DNA of 64,000 nucleotides, from assembly GCA_016713425.1 (NCBI GenBank), contig JADJPE010000005.1, forward strand, positions 5,492,501 to 5,556,500, read 5' to 3'. The position numbers were made by a program, and so were the translations under genes. Positions 16,986 through 25,151 of this stretch are shown piece by piece (the first letter of the stretch is position 1; the number at the start of each line of letters is the position of its first letter). The notes beneath the pieces were generated by a model that was not told the DNA's origin, did not search any database, and was given only the letters and a program-made list of their open reading frames with translations. Source of the stretch: Deltaproteobacteria bacterium (GTDB lineage: Bacteria > Myxococcota > Kuafuiibacteriia > Kuafuiibacteriales > Kuafuiibacteriaceae).

Positions 16986-17068
16986 AGCTCGAAGCCTGAA
17001 GCTCGAAGCCTGAAGCTCGAAGCCTGAAGCTCGAAGCCTGAAGTCGAAGCCTCAAAGCTTCGAGCTTC
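16974..17068. repeat. 14-bp tandem repeat with a single inverted copy, forming alternative hairpins at the 3' end of mscS
   Basis: The unit CTCGAAGCCTGAAG is repeated five times from 16974 to 17043, beginning inside the last codons of the channel gene. GCTTCGAGCTTC at 17057-17068 is the exact reverse complement of the GAAGCTCGAAGC found at each unit junction, so the single inverted copy can pair with any of the direct copies. The element lies between converging genes and could act as a bidirectional transcript end, though there is no U-tract. Confidence 0.85.
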
Positions 17069-17122
17069 AAGGTCTGAGCCGGAAACCTCGACCGGCCGCG
17101 TTCTGGATGGACCGGTTGGCGC

Positions 17123-17629
17123 TTAGGTTGCGCCTTCGGGCGCCGCGCCGAGGGCTGTGCGCAAACTCTCGAGCGTTGTGCGATCGCCCTGAAACTCGCG
17201 AAGCACGGGTCCAAAGAAACGCGGGTCCGGGTATCGGACCCAAAGCACCTTTCCTTCGAGCTGAGCCGACATCCCCGAACGAATAACGATTTCGTCGTCG
17301 ATGAGCAGATGATCTGAGAAGACGAGGATCCGTCGCCGAGCGCGCCGCGACCCTTCGAGGACGTCGGCGACAACCATCGCGCCGCGACCAAGGCTTCGAC
17401 GATAGGTCGAAGCAAAGATGGCAATGCCAAGTGTGACGGCGACGGCGTTCCCCAGGATCACCTCTATGTGTCGAAGGGGCACCGGACCGAGCGCCGTCCC
17501 AAGAACGAAGGATCCGAACATGAGCTCCGCGATGCAAATCGAGCGCAGCAAGGCGAGCGCTCTCGACCACCGATATCGTGCGCGAAGACTTCGCCAAGAG
17601 CCGCTGATGTTCGCCTCGAGATCAGCCAT
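17123..17629 (-). CDS. Small two-pass membrane protein, hypothetical
   Basis: About 168 residues. Two hydrophobic helices, around ICIAELMFGSFVLGTALG and VILGNAVAVTLGIAIFAS, are followed by a soluble domain of about 90 residues (RRRILVFSDHLLIDDEIVI...). The soluble part has a PH-like alternation of strands ending in a helix, but I cannot name the family. ATG 17629 overlaps the end of the Cys-rich lipoprotein gene by 8 bases, so it is the last gene of that minus-strand run and translationally coupled. Confidence 0.7.
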   Translation of the reverse strand: MADLEANISGSWRSLRARYRWSRALALLRSICIAELMFGSFVLGTALGPVPLRHIEVILGNAVAVTLGIAIFASTYRRSLGRGAMVVADVLEGSRRARRRILVFSDHLLIDDEIVIRSGMSAQLEGKVLWVRYPDPRFFGPVLREFQGDRTTLESLRTALGAAPEGAT

Positions 17630-18893
17630 CACCACCCACGATGCTGCACGTAAGTCCCTGAAGAGGTGCGCAATTCTGCCCGATTTGGCATCCGCCGTCG
17701 ATGCAGGCGATCGGCCCGCAGTCGTCGTTCCCGGGCGTGCACGGACGACCGGTCACGAGGCAAGCTGCGCGTGTTGGGTCGCAGACATCTCGCGGACAAT
17801 CGGCGTCCGTCATACACGTGCAAAAGCCCGAGACTCGGTTCTCACCGAAAGTGCAGCTCCGCCCGGGCTTTGACACGTCGCCACAACATTGTCCCGAAAC
17901 ACAAGTTGCGCCCGGTTCGCAGTCGTCATTGCCCACGCACACGCAGGCGCCCTCGGTCTGACCTCTCGGGACAATGCACGTTGCCGCCTCTCCTTCGAGG
18001 CGTCCTTCCCGACATGTTTCGTGATTCTCGACGACGCAGGTCGTCGCCTCGGGATCCTCTGCGCCGCCGGGCACCCGCGGAACACAGGCGGCGTCGATGA
18101 TGCAAGCACGCGTGCTCCAAGAGATCGATGCGCGCGGGCATTGGCATTCAGCGTCGGACGCGCAAACATCATCCGTCAGAATCACCACGTCGTGACAGCC
18201 GTACCCATTCGCACACGGTTGCCCCAACGAACAATCGACGCCACAGAACGTCGCAAGCCCGCCCGTCTCTTGGCTGTTGATCAGGCAGAAGTTCCGGGGA
18301 TCATCGCAAGGTGCGGGGTTCGTGAGCGTCCGCGCCGAGCAACCGCGACAGTAGGGTCGACTCGCCACGACGTCGGACGCACAGTAAGCGTCGCCACCGC
18401 AGAGCTCTCCGAAATCGCAGAAGCTCGAGTCACGACACACGCCATCACCGGCGAAGCACTGCCCCTCGACGCAGATCTGGCCCAGCACACAATCGCCATC
18501 GTCGAAGCAACCATCTTCACATCGCCCATCGTTACAGACCGTCCCAAAGGGACAATGGGTCGCAAGACCACAGAGCGCCTCCGCAGTGGCGGAAAACGAA
18601 GCCAAACACTGCCCAGACGCGCCGTCGCAAAACGAGTCGGCGGGACAGTCGCCGTTGTATTCACAACCCGCCCGCGCCTGACAGACGCCGGCGGCATTGC
18701 AGAAGTACCCATCGAGGCACGCGTCGTCGGTCTGGCACACGCAGAGACCACGCGCGGTATCGCACTTCGTCCCCGGGATCACACAATCCGAAGCCTGCGC
18801 GCAGGTGACCCCGTCGGAATCCGTTCCCGCACATCCCGGCGAAAGGATGAAGATCAAGCAGATCCATGGGCTGCCTGCCGCCAACGCACGCAT
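17622..18893 (-). CDS. Cys-rich lipoprotein with Dickkopf/EGF-like repeats
   Basis: A 423-residue secreted lipoprotein. The signal peptide ends in lipobox LSPGC with Cys21 as the acylation site. I count 59 cysteines, arranged in repeats of the type C-x2-DxDC and C-x4-C-x3-GxC (for example CTCMTDADCPRDVC), a pattern like Dickkopf or EGF modules and typical of myxobacterial surface lipoproteins. Disulfides imply an extracytoplasmic location. ATG 18893 follows the IPT/TIG lipoprotein stop by 7 bp, and its own stop overlaps the next gene, so the three are one transcription unit. Function is unknown; adhesion or ligand binding are guesses. Confidence 0.82.
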   Translation of the reverse strand: MRALAAGSPWICLIFILSPGCAGTDSDGVTCAQASDCVIPGTKCDTARGLCVCQTDDACLDGYFCNAAGVCQARAGCEYNGDCPADSFCDGASGQCLASFSATAEALCGLATHCPFGTVCNDGRCEDGCFDDGDCVLGQICVEGQCFAGDGVCRDSSFCDFGELCGGDAYCASDVVASRPYCRGCSARTLTNPAPCDDPRNFCLINSQETGGLATFCGVDCSLGQPCANGYGCHDVVILTDDVCASDAECQCPRASISWSTRACIIDAACVPRVPGGAEDPEATTCVVENHETCREGRLEGEAATCIVPRGQTEGACVCVGNDDCEPGATCVSGQCCGDVSKPGRSCTFGENRVSGFCTCMTDADCPRDVCDPTRAACLVTGRPCTPGNDDCGPIACIDGGCQIGQNCAPLQGLTCSIVGGDG

Positions 18894-18900
18894 ACGAAAC

Positions 18901-21900
18901 TCAGTCCGTCTCTTCCTTAGCGATGAACCACGACTGGGTCACGCTCCAGCTCTCCCAGAAATAGGGCGAGAATTGCGTGGAGCTGAACTCGTCGAAACGA
19001 AAGCGCGGAACGACGGCCTGTTCGAGCGTGTATCCATAGGCGTTCGGGCGCTCAAACGCCGAGACCTCACCCGCAACAACGGGCGGCATCACATACCGCG
19101 TGCGTCCGCCAGGCGCATAGAGACTCCAGCGTACGAAGCTCAGCGGGAAGGCCAAACCACCTTGGACCTCCTCGTCCGGCTCGCAAATCCCGTTGACGTT
19201 GTCATCAACACAGCACTGTCCCCCGATGAATCGGGTATCTTGCACCCGGATCACCGTCAAATCCGGCTCGAGCCCCGGCTGAGCCCATTCGAACGCGCCC
19301 CCCGTCAAGATCTGCCCCGCCTTCGGCGCAAGATCTTGAGGCATTCCCACAAACGGACCGAGGTCGACACCTTCGGCGAGATCGCCGCCAAACGATCGCA
19401 CGTTCAGCGAGAATGGCCGCCCCAGCGTACCCTGGCTCGTACGTGTGAATGCGCCACCAGAAAAGACGAACCGCGGAGCGCTCAGATCCGGAAGGCCGTC
19501 GAGCTCGACCCGATCTCCGTCGACCGCACGTCCCGTGCCCCACGTGAAGAATCCCGGCGCAATCACGCCGTCGGACCCAAGGTTGAGATAGGTGAAGACC
19601 GCATTCTGGGCGGGCCCTGGGTACTGCCCAGGCAAACCGTTGAGCCGAACGACGGCCTGCTGATCGAGCGGGATCTCGAGCGCAAGGTCGATGCCTTCGA
19701 CGACTTGTCCCGCCGCAACCGCAACGTTCCGAACCAGACCCATTCGCAAAGGCGCGTACTCGCCGGTCTCCGTGTTGTAGTTCCCGAACACGGCATACAC
19801 GGAAACCACGCCCGTGCGACGCACGGCGATCTCGTACGCGTCGCCCTCCGAAAACACCTGGTCGGTCTGAAGCGGTGGCGGTGAACCGGGCACATCGGAT
19901 GGGTTCGACTGAAACGGACTCGGCTGCGAATACGTCACGAAGACCACCGGGACCAGCTCTGGATTCGTCGCGGGATCGATCGAAGACTTCAGCTTGAACA
20001 CGCGACCGCGAACCACGGGCGGCGACGCCGATTCAGGACACGGATCAATGGGCGCGTCTTCGGGCGGATTCGCGGGAAACGGCGTGGCCACCACGGTGAG
20101 ATTCTGGGCGTTTAGGGCCGAAAAGGTTACGAACTCGACCTCGGTCCCACCCACGGTGACCGTCTGGGGACCACGAATCGAGGGATCGCTGATGGTCGCT
20201 AAGCCATCTTCATCCGTTGGCCGAGCGAGGCGCGCGTCTCCATCCTCGCCAAGCTGAACCCACATGCCCGAAAGCGCATCGCCGGACGGCGTCATGACCG
20301 CGACGTTCACCGAGCCGCGAATCTCTCCGCCATACGCGCCTCCCGTCACGAGACGCGGGTTGTAGAAGGCGAAGGCGGGCGTCAACGTCGTCGATTCAGC
20401 AGCCGTCGGCCAAGTCGCCTCCACGCTTACCTCGCCTGTCTCTTTTCGAGGGGTCCGCAATCCAAGGATCGATCCGTTCTCGAGCGAGATCAGCGCCGCA
20501 GGCTGCGTACCGAACCGAACCTCATTCGGCGTCGTCAGACCATTCCCAAAGACGGAAACATACGTGTTGCCGGCGATGGATCCTTCGGTCGGATCCATGC
20601 GGACGATCTCAAAAGGCGCCTGGAATGTGAACCCGTCCGCCAAGATCGCCTCTACGCTCGCCGCGTTCTCGGCCCCGTCGGATCCATCGAGGCCACCCGA
20701 AGCCCCATCAGCCCCATTGGCCGCGTCGGACTCATGGGCACAGGTCACTCGGACATCGGCCGGGCCGTGCGCCCCCGCGACGGTTCGCCCCCTCATCTCC
20801 TGATCGCTGACGACAACGATATCCCCAAGTGGCACCGCGCCGATCGACGCCCAGCACCCAGGCGAAAAACCTCGGCCCTCGAGGGTCACCGAAGTGCCCC
20901 CCAGCGCGGGCCCATGCGCGGGCTCGATATCCAACACGGCCAACTCGGGCTTCACAACGAGACCCGTCTCGAGAACGATCGCTGCGGTGCTCGTGTGGCT
21001 TGCTCGAAGCGTGACGGAAGCCGGGCCCACGGGCACGCCGCCTGGCACCCAGGCCTCGACGGCATGCGGCGCCACGGTCGCCGTGACGGCACGAAGCCCA
21101 CCGATCCACACCTCGACCTCGGACGAGAAGCCCGACCCCACGAGCGTGACGACCTGATTGTTCGGGGCCGTCGTACCCGACGCATCGGCCATCAGGCTCG
21201 CCGGGAGAACGCCCAAGATCTGAAGCGACGTCGCCGCGGGATCGTAGGTGATGAAACGGTTTCTCAGAAACGAAGCCGAGCCCGCAGCCTCGACCTCGAC
21301 GGCGTGTACGCCAACCTCGACCGATGACGCCGGAACAGCGATCTCGAGCGTGCCCTCGTCGATCGGCTCGAAGCTTACGCTCACGAGGCCATCGATCTTG
21401 ACGGACTCGACCTGCGCGAGATTTCGCCCCGCCAACCGCTGCGTGCTTCCGGTTATCGGACCATAGCCCGGAACAATCGCCGTGAGTCGAGGGCGGCCCC
21501 GAACGACGAGCAGATCGGACCGCTCCGCGATCGCTTCTGGATGGACGACCATGATTTGAGGCCGTCCGGGCCGAAGCGGCGGCGCATATCCGACTATCTC
21601 CGACTCGTCGACGACACGCGCGCCCGATAGCGGCTTCCGGTCCACGAGTGCCAAGGTATGCTCATCAAAGCCAGCGCCTTCGATCCGCACGAAGGTGCCA
21701 CCTTCGTCGAACACATGATCTGGCGTCACACGATCGATCCGAAGCGTGCGCTGATAGCGAAACGCAGCCTCGCGCACCGCCTCGCCTCCCGGCGTCAGGA
21801 CGCGAACCGCGACCGACGTCCCCAGCTCGCCCGGGGGTGACGTCGCGGCCATCGACGCGCCGTCGAGCAGCACGACATCGGTTGCGGCCCTGGATCCAAA

Positions 21901-22338
21901 GAAGACTTCGACCGGTTCCTCAAACAACGCCCCCTGGAGCACGACCCGCGTTCCGCCTTCGACGCGCCCAAAGGCTGGCGTTACCCGGAACAAGGACGGC
22001 GCGCCCCGGCCACCATCCGTCGCGGGCCCGCCATCAACCCGCGGAAGCACTGCGGCATCGGGCCTCGGCGCGCCTGAATCAAGCGCGAGCCCCGCGTCTG
22101 CACCGCGCGCAGGCGCATCGCCACACGCGATCCCCAACGTGGTCTCCACCCCGAGCACCGCAATCAGCCCCACCCACCAGACCGCCGGCGGCGGGCCCCC
22201 AAGAACGCCCCTGAAGCTAAGGCTGGTCGATTCGCATCGTCGGGTCGGTGCGGTCGTTCGAAGTCGCTCAAGCCTTCGAAGTCGCTCGAACCAAGCGCGC
22301 TTTGTCACCGACCCGCCCACGCCCACGCCCACGCCCAC
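18901..22338 (-). CDS. Large IPT/TIG-domain lipoprotein
   Basis: A 1145-residue predicted surface protein. A hydrophobic segment WWVGLIAVLGVETTLGIAC ends in a lipobox-like LGIAC. The mature protein has an Asp/Gly/Pro-rich linker followed by serial IPT/TIG immunoglobulin-like repeats, recognisable from recurring phrases such as VTPAFGRVEGGTRVVLQGALF, VTPDHVFDEGGTFVRIEGAGF and IEPAHGPALGGTSVTLEGRGF. A beta-rich C-terminal region of about 400 residues follows, containing CCVDDNVNGICEPDEE, a short calcium-loop-like Cys pair. The GTG at 22338 sits in a hexanucleotide repeat, so the true start may be further in. It lies 8 bp from the preceding and 7 bp from the following gene. Likely role: extracellular binding or adhesion. 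Confidence 0.85.
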   Translation of the reverse strand: MGVGVGVGGSVTKRAWFERLRRLERLRTTAPTRRCESTSLSFRGVLGGPPPAVWWVGLIAVLGVETTLGIACGDAPARGADAGLALDSGAPRPDAAVLPRVDGGPATDGGRGAPSLFRVTPAFGRVEGGTRVVLQGALFEEPVEVFFGSRAATDVVLLDGASMAATSPPGELGTSVAVRVLTPGGEAVREAAFRYQRTLRIDRVTPDHVFDEGGTFVRIEGAGFDEHTLALVDRKPLSGARVVDESEIVGYAPPLRPGRPQIMVVHPEAIAERSDLLVVRGRPRLTAIVPGYGPITGSTQRLAGRNLAQVESVKIDGLVSVSFEPIDEGTLEIAVPASSVEVGVHAVEVEAAGSASFLRNRFITYDPAATSLQILGVLPASLMADASGTTAPNNQVVTLVGSGFSSEVEVWIGGLRAVTATVAPHAVEAWVPGGVPVGPASVTLRASHTSTAAIVLETGLVVKPELAVLDIEPAHGPALGGTSVTLEGRGFSPGCWASIGAVPLGDIVVVSDQEMRGRTVAGAHGPADVRVTCAHESDAANGADGASGGLDGSDGAENAASVEAILADGFTFQAPFEIVRMDPTEGSIAGNTYVSVFGNGLTTPNEVRFGTQPAALISLENGSILGLRTPRKETGEVSVEATWPTAAESTTLTPAFAFYNPRLVTGGAYGGEIRGSVNVAVMTPSGDALSGMWVQLGEDGDARLARPTDEDGLATISDPSIRGPQTVTVGGTEVEFVTFSALNAQNLTVVATPFPANPPEDAPIDPCPESASPPVVRGRVFKLKSSIDPATNPELVPVVFVTYSQPSPFQSNPSDVPGSPPPLQTDQVFSEGDAYEIAVRRTGVVSVYAVFGNYNTETGEYAPLRMGLVRNVAVAAGQVVEGIDLALEIPLDQQAVVRLNGLPGQYPGPAQNAVFTYLNLGSDGVIAPGFFTWGTGRAVDGDRVELDGLPDLSAPRFVFSGGAFTRTSQGTLGRPFSLNVRSFGGDLAEGVDLGPFVGMPQDLAPKAGQILTGGAFEWAQPGLEPDLTVIRVQDTRFIGGQCCVDDNVNGICEPDEEVQGGLAFPLSFVRWSLYAPGGRTRYVMPPVVAGEVSAFERPNAYGYTLEQAVVPRFRFDEFSSTQFSPYFWESWSVTQSWFIAKEETD
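22315..22338. repeat. Hexanucleotide repeat (GCCCAC)4 at the start of the IPT/TIG gene
   Basis: Four perfect GCCCAC units; on the minus strand they read (GTGGGC)4, so each unit provides an in-frame GTG. The chosen start codon is the first of these. Confidence 0.9.
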
Positions 22339-22346
22339 CCCGGGAG

Positions 22347-23153
22347 TTAAGCACTTTCGCGGTCCACACGCACCGAGGCACGATCGAGATAGTGCTTCTT
22401 GCGAATCTCGGCGCGCACCAGAAGGTCAAAAACACCGGGCGACTCGAGCTCGAGCGTATAGCGGGCCGGAGGGCCTGGTGCAAAGCAGTAGCCCGGCGCG
22501 CCCCCGCCGCCTTCGATCGCAAACGCCTTCAACTTGGCGTTGAGGGGGACCCAGACGTCGATGACTTCTCCAACGCGAAACACCTGATCCAAGAGGGCGC
22601 GCTTGTTCAGAATCACCTCGCCCCACGCCACATCCGAAAGCAAATCGTGCCTTGCATCGACGAGCCTGGCCATGACCTCGAGCGGATGAATGTCGACGAC
22701 CGGAAGCCGCTCCATCTCGAACAGAACCCGCCGAATGAGCTCCGGAACACCGATCTCCACGAGGCGGTCGACGACGAGTTGGATCGTCTCCGCCCGCGAC
22801 CGATCCGCCCGACCGCGCACCAGCAACACGGCCAGGTGGCGCGCAATCCCGAGGCACCCCAAACACGCCAGTTGCGGCCCCGGCACGCTCGGATCTCCTA
22901 GGCCGCGCTCAAACTCGCCTGGCCAGAAGCCCCCGGAACCCGAGTTCCCCGCGTCACCCTCGGACAATCGAGGCGCCCGACTCGGGGGGAGACCGGCCCC
23001 GGCGGCCCTATCGCCGGTCGCCCCGTGGCTGTCGCTCCCCCGGGTGCCGTCAGCTGCGGGCTCCGATTTTGGGCGGCCCGGCGGCCTCGTGGCCGGCGTC
23101 TCTGGACCAAGGGCCTTCGAACCGTCGCGCGATCCGACGCGACGTCGCGACAC
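22347..23153 (-). CDS. Hypothetical protein
   Basis: A 268-residue protein of unknown family. The first 85 residues are Pro/Gly/Ser/Ala-rich and probably disordered; the folded part starts near CLGCLGIARHLAVLLVRGR and ends in charged strands (FDLLVRAEIRKKHYLDRASV). The GTG at 23153 comes one base after the stop of the zinc-ribbon gene, so translation is likely coupled, but a start inside the low-complexity region is also possible. It lies 8 bp before the IPT/TIG gene. Position in the histone-headed run is the only functional hint. Confidence 0.6.
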   Translation of the reverse strand: MSRRRVGSRDGSKALGPETPATRPPGRPKSEPAADGTRGSDSHGATGDRAAGAGLPPSRAPRLSEGDAGNSGSGGFWPGEFERGLGDPSVPGPQLACLGCLGIARHLAVLLVRGRADRSRAETIQLVVDRLVEIGVPELIRRVLFEMERLPVVDIHPLEVMARLVDARHDLLSDVAWGEVILNKRALLDQVFRVGEVIDVWVPLNAKLKAFAIEGGGGAPGYCFAPGPPARYTLELESPGVFDLLVRAEIRKKHYLDRASVRVDRESA

Positions 23154-23154
23154 C

Positions 23155-23370
23155 TCAGGCGGCCTCGCGAAGCTGGATCGCTGTCAAGTTGCCGCAGTTC
23201 GTGCAGATGAAGTGATGGATTTCAGAGTCGCCCACGTAGACGTACGGCTCGACGTCGCCCCAGTAGCGCCGACCCGCGGCCTCAGGAATCGAGGTCCGTC
23301 GCTCCATCGTCGCTTCGCATCGAGTGCAGAGGTTCATCTTCTTCACCCGCCGCCGGAGGCGAAACTTCAT
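23155..23370 (-). CDS. Small zinc-ribbon-like protein
   Basis: A protein of 71 residues (60 if ATG 23337 is used). It carries two Cys pairs, CTRC and CTNC, separated by about 35 residues, the arrangement of a rubredoxin-like or zinc-ribbon knuckle. Between them is an aromatic strand region (YWGDVEPYVYVGDSEIHHF). The N-terminus is very basic (MKFRLRRRVKKM). It could bind nucleic acid or serve as a metal-stabilised adaptor. It lies 58 bp after the histone-fold gene and directly abuts the following gene. Confidence 0.65.
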   Translation of the reverse strand: MKFRLRRRVKKMNLCTRCEATMERRTSIPEAAGRRYWGDVEPYVYVGDSEIHHFICTNCGNLTAIQLREAA

Positions 23371-23428
23371 ACACGACAGAATCCCGCTCAGCCGCGGGCG
23401 AGGTCAACCGCGCCGACGAACAAAAACC

Positions 23429-23635
23429 TCAGATGTCGCAAGCGCGCGCAGTCTTCCGGTTGTTGTCTCGAGCGCGCTGCACGGCACGGTCGAGCATCAC
23501 GAGGACCTGAGCGTTCAGTTGTTCCACCAGGTCGGAGGAGCACATCATGTCCGATTCTCGGATGTATTCTCTAACCTTGCTCTGGACCAATAGCATTTCC
23601 CCCTGCTTCTTTCCGTTGCTCTCTTCCTCGCTCAT
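23429..23635 (-). CDS. Histone-fold protein (candidate bacterial histone)
   Basis: A 68-residue protein. The layout matches a single histone fold: helix 1 (LLVQSKVREYI), a loop (ESDMMCSSD), a long amphipathic helix 2 (LVEQLNAQVLVMLDRAVQ), then RARDNNRKTARACDI, where Arg60-Lys-Thr and Asp67 keep the spacing of the archaeal histone RKT...D clamp. The protein ends right after that motif, so helix 3 is nearly absent. Helix 2 also looks a few residues shorter than in archaeal HMfB. Related short proteins occur in myxobacteria and Bdellovibrio, where a histone is a major chromatin protein (established knowledge). The start is fixed by AAGGAGGG 7 nt upstream, the strongest ribosome site seen here, suggesting high expression. 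DNA binding is inferred. Confidence 0.75.
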   Translation of the reverse strand: MSEEESNGKKQGEMLLVQSKVREYIRESDMMCSSDLVEQLNAQVLVMLDRAVQRARDNNRKTARACDI

Positions 23636-23642
23636 GCCTGAA

Positions 23643-23650
23643 CCCTCCTT
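23643..23650 (-). promoter_or_regulatory. Strong Shine-Dalgarno site of the histone-fold gene
   Basis: AAGGAGGG on the minus strand ends 7 nt before ATG 23635. It decides between that start and an in-frame ATG 13 codons upstream, which would place the Shine-Dalgarno inside the coding region. Confidence 0.8.
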
Positions 23651-23692
23651 ATGCCGAGGCCGATCCGAAATCACTAACCTAAGCGGGCGCGG

Positions 23693-23721
23693 ACGCTAGC
23701 CGAATCATGCGCCCAGGGCAA
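23693..23721 (-). promoter_or_regulatory. Possible promoter of the histone-fold gene
   Basis: On the minus strand TTGCCC (23721-23716) and TAGCGT (23698-23693) are separated by 17 bases, about 60 bases upstream of the start codon. The match to sigma70 consensus is partial. Confidence 0.3.
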
Positions 23722-23845
23722 CGTTCCAAATTCTCAAGCCAACCTTTTTTGACCGTTCGGTCCCCAGCCTGGGCTCCCGATCGCCCTTCGCACCGCTTCA
23801 GCGCCTCTCTCGCGTGGCCAGGACGTACGGCCCACGACTCAGCAC

Positions 23846-25084
23846 TCAACGGAAGAGCTCCTCGTCGGCCCCCCGGGTGGGTCTATCGCGTTTGCCTTTA
23901 CCCATGTCCTCCATCATGTCTTCCATGCCTTCTTCGGACAGGTCAGTGCCTTCCTCGATCATATCGGCAAAATCGCGAGCGATCTTGCCGACGTCCACGG
24001 ACATCGCCCGAAGCGTCGCGGCGCCCGGGAAGCGACCGGCGCCCGCGACCTCGCCCCATCGCTCAAACATCCCAAAGGCCGCATCGAGACGCCGCTTCAT
24101 GTCTTCGATCCGGGCCGTCACCCGCTCAAGGGCTTCGAGCTTCGTCTTCAGCGCAGTTCCCGCGGGACGCCCCATTTTCGCTTGGCGCTCGAGTCGCTCG
24201 ATCTCTTGGCGCAGCGACTTCTGCTCCGCGAGCAGCTTCTCAACTTTCGCCCGGCGTCGGTCGAGCCGCCCGTTCAGGTTCTTGGCGACCTCGACGCCCC
24301 GCTTCTCGAGCGCCTTTGCGCGCTCAGAGAACCAGGTCGCCCACTTTGGATCTGGCCCGGCCTTCGAACGCGAGCGCAGGTGCCCCTGACCATCGCCTTC
24401 GACTTCGTAGCCAGCGCCAACGTCGACCTCCTTGTCGTCGGCATCGGCGCTCACCGCAACTCGGCCGTCCGAAACGATGACGCGCGTCGAGCCATCGTCC
24501 GCGACCCCGACCTCAAACTCGGTACCGCGGACACCGGCCACCGCATTCGCCGACTTCACCTCGAAGCCCGCCGAACCTTCGCCTCGATGAGCGACTTTGG
24601 CCCAAAGACGGCCAAAGAACAGCACGACACCGCTCGGCTGCTTCTTCTCTCGATCGGGGTGAACAACCAGCTCCGCGCGCTCCGCCACTCTCGACTCGGA
24701 GCCGTCAGGAAAAATGAACGCGACGGAAGCCGCAGCGCCCGTCCTCACCCGTCCGTTGTCCGGCAACGTGGTGCCGTCAGAGCCAGCGATCCAATCGCCC
24801 TTCGGATCCGGGCGCACCTCGACGCGCCCAACGACTTTGCGGAGGACGACGACCGAGTCGGCCGCGAGCGCAACCGGTGCCGAAAGCCCCGCGAGACCAC
24901 AGGCCGCGACGAATGTTGCGAAGGCGCCCGGCCGCGCACGCGACCGCACAGACCGCACAGGCGCAGGCGCACGCGACCGACGGCTCGGAACCGAGTGCCG
25001 CGACCCGGGCGGCGTCGACGCCCACCGTGGATCCCGGGATCGAGAAGAACTCCGAAAAAGGTTAGAGAGAGGGAGCTGTCGCAT
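23846..25084 (-). CDS. FecR-domain protein with coiled-coil tail, secreted
   Basis: A 412-residue protein. A Sec-type signal (AFATFVAACGLAGLSAPVALA) ends near residue 75; the ATG at 25084 gives a long basic n-region. The FecR domain follows: VVVLRKVVGRVEVRP, then GRVRTGAAASVAFIFPDGS and SANAVAGVRGTEFEVGV, which is the family's hallmark. After it comes a long charged coiled coil (EKLLAEQKSLRQEIERLERQ) and an acidic Met/Glu/Asp tail. FecR domains in Gram-negatives act in the periplasm, either in sigma/anti-sigma signalling or as peptidoglycan-adjacent structural proteins; no ECF sigma gene is next to it, so signalling is not supported here. It is divergent from the PQQ-propeller gene by 67 bp. 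Confidence 0.8.
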   Translation of the reverse strand: MRQLPLSNLFRSSSRSRDPRWASTPPGSRHSVPSRRSRAPAPVRSVRSRARPGAFATFVAACGLAGLSAPVALAADSVVVLRKVVGRVEVRPDPKGDWIAGSDGTTLPDNGRVRTGAAASVAFIFPDGSESRVAERAELVVHPDREKKQPSGVVLFFGRLWAKVAHRGEGSAGFEVKSANAVAGVRGTEFEVGVADDGSTRVIVSDGRVAVSADADDKEVDVGAGYEVEGDGQGHLRSRSKAGPDPKWATWFSERAKALEKRGVEVAKNLNGRLDRRRAKVEKLLAEQKSLRQEIERLERQAKMGRPAGTALKTKLEALERVTARIEDMKRRLDAAFGMFERWGEVAGAGRFPGAATLRAMSVDVGKIARDFADMIEEGTDLSEEGMEDMMEDMGKGKRDRPTRGADEELFR

Positions 25085-25151
25085 CGCCGGCGACCATAGC
25101 CCCACCCTGGGCGACACCCAAGTGGATTGATGCGAGGGATCGAACGTGAGG

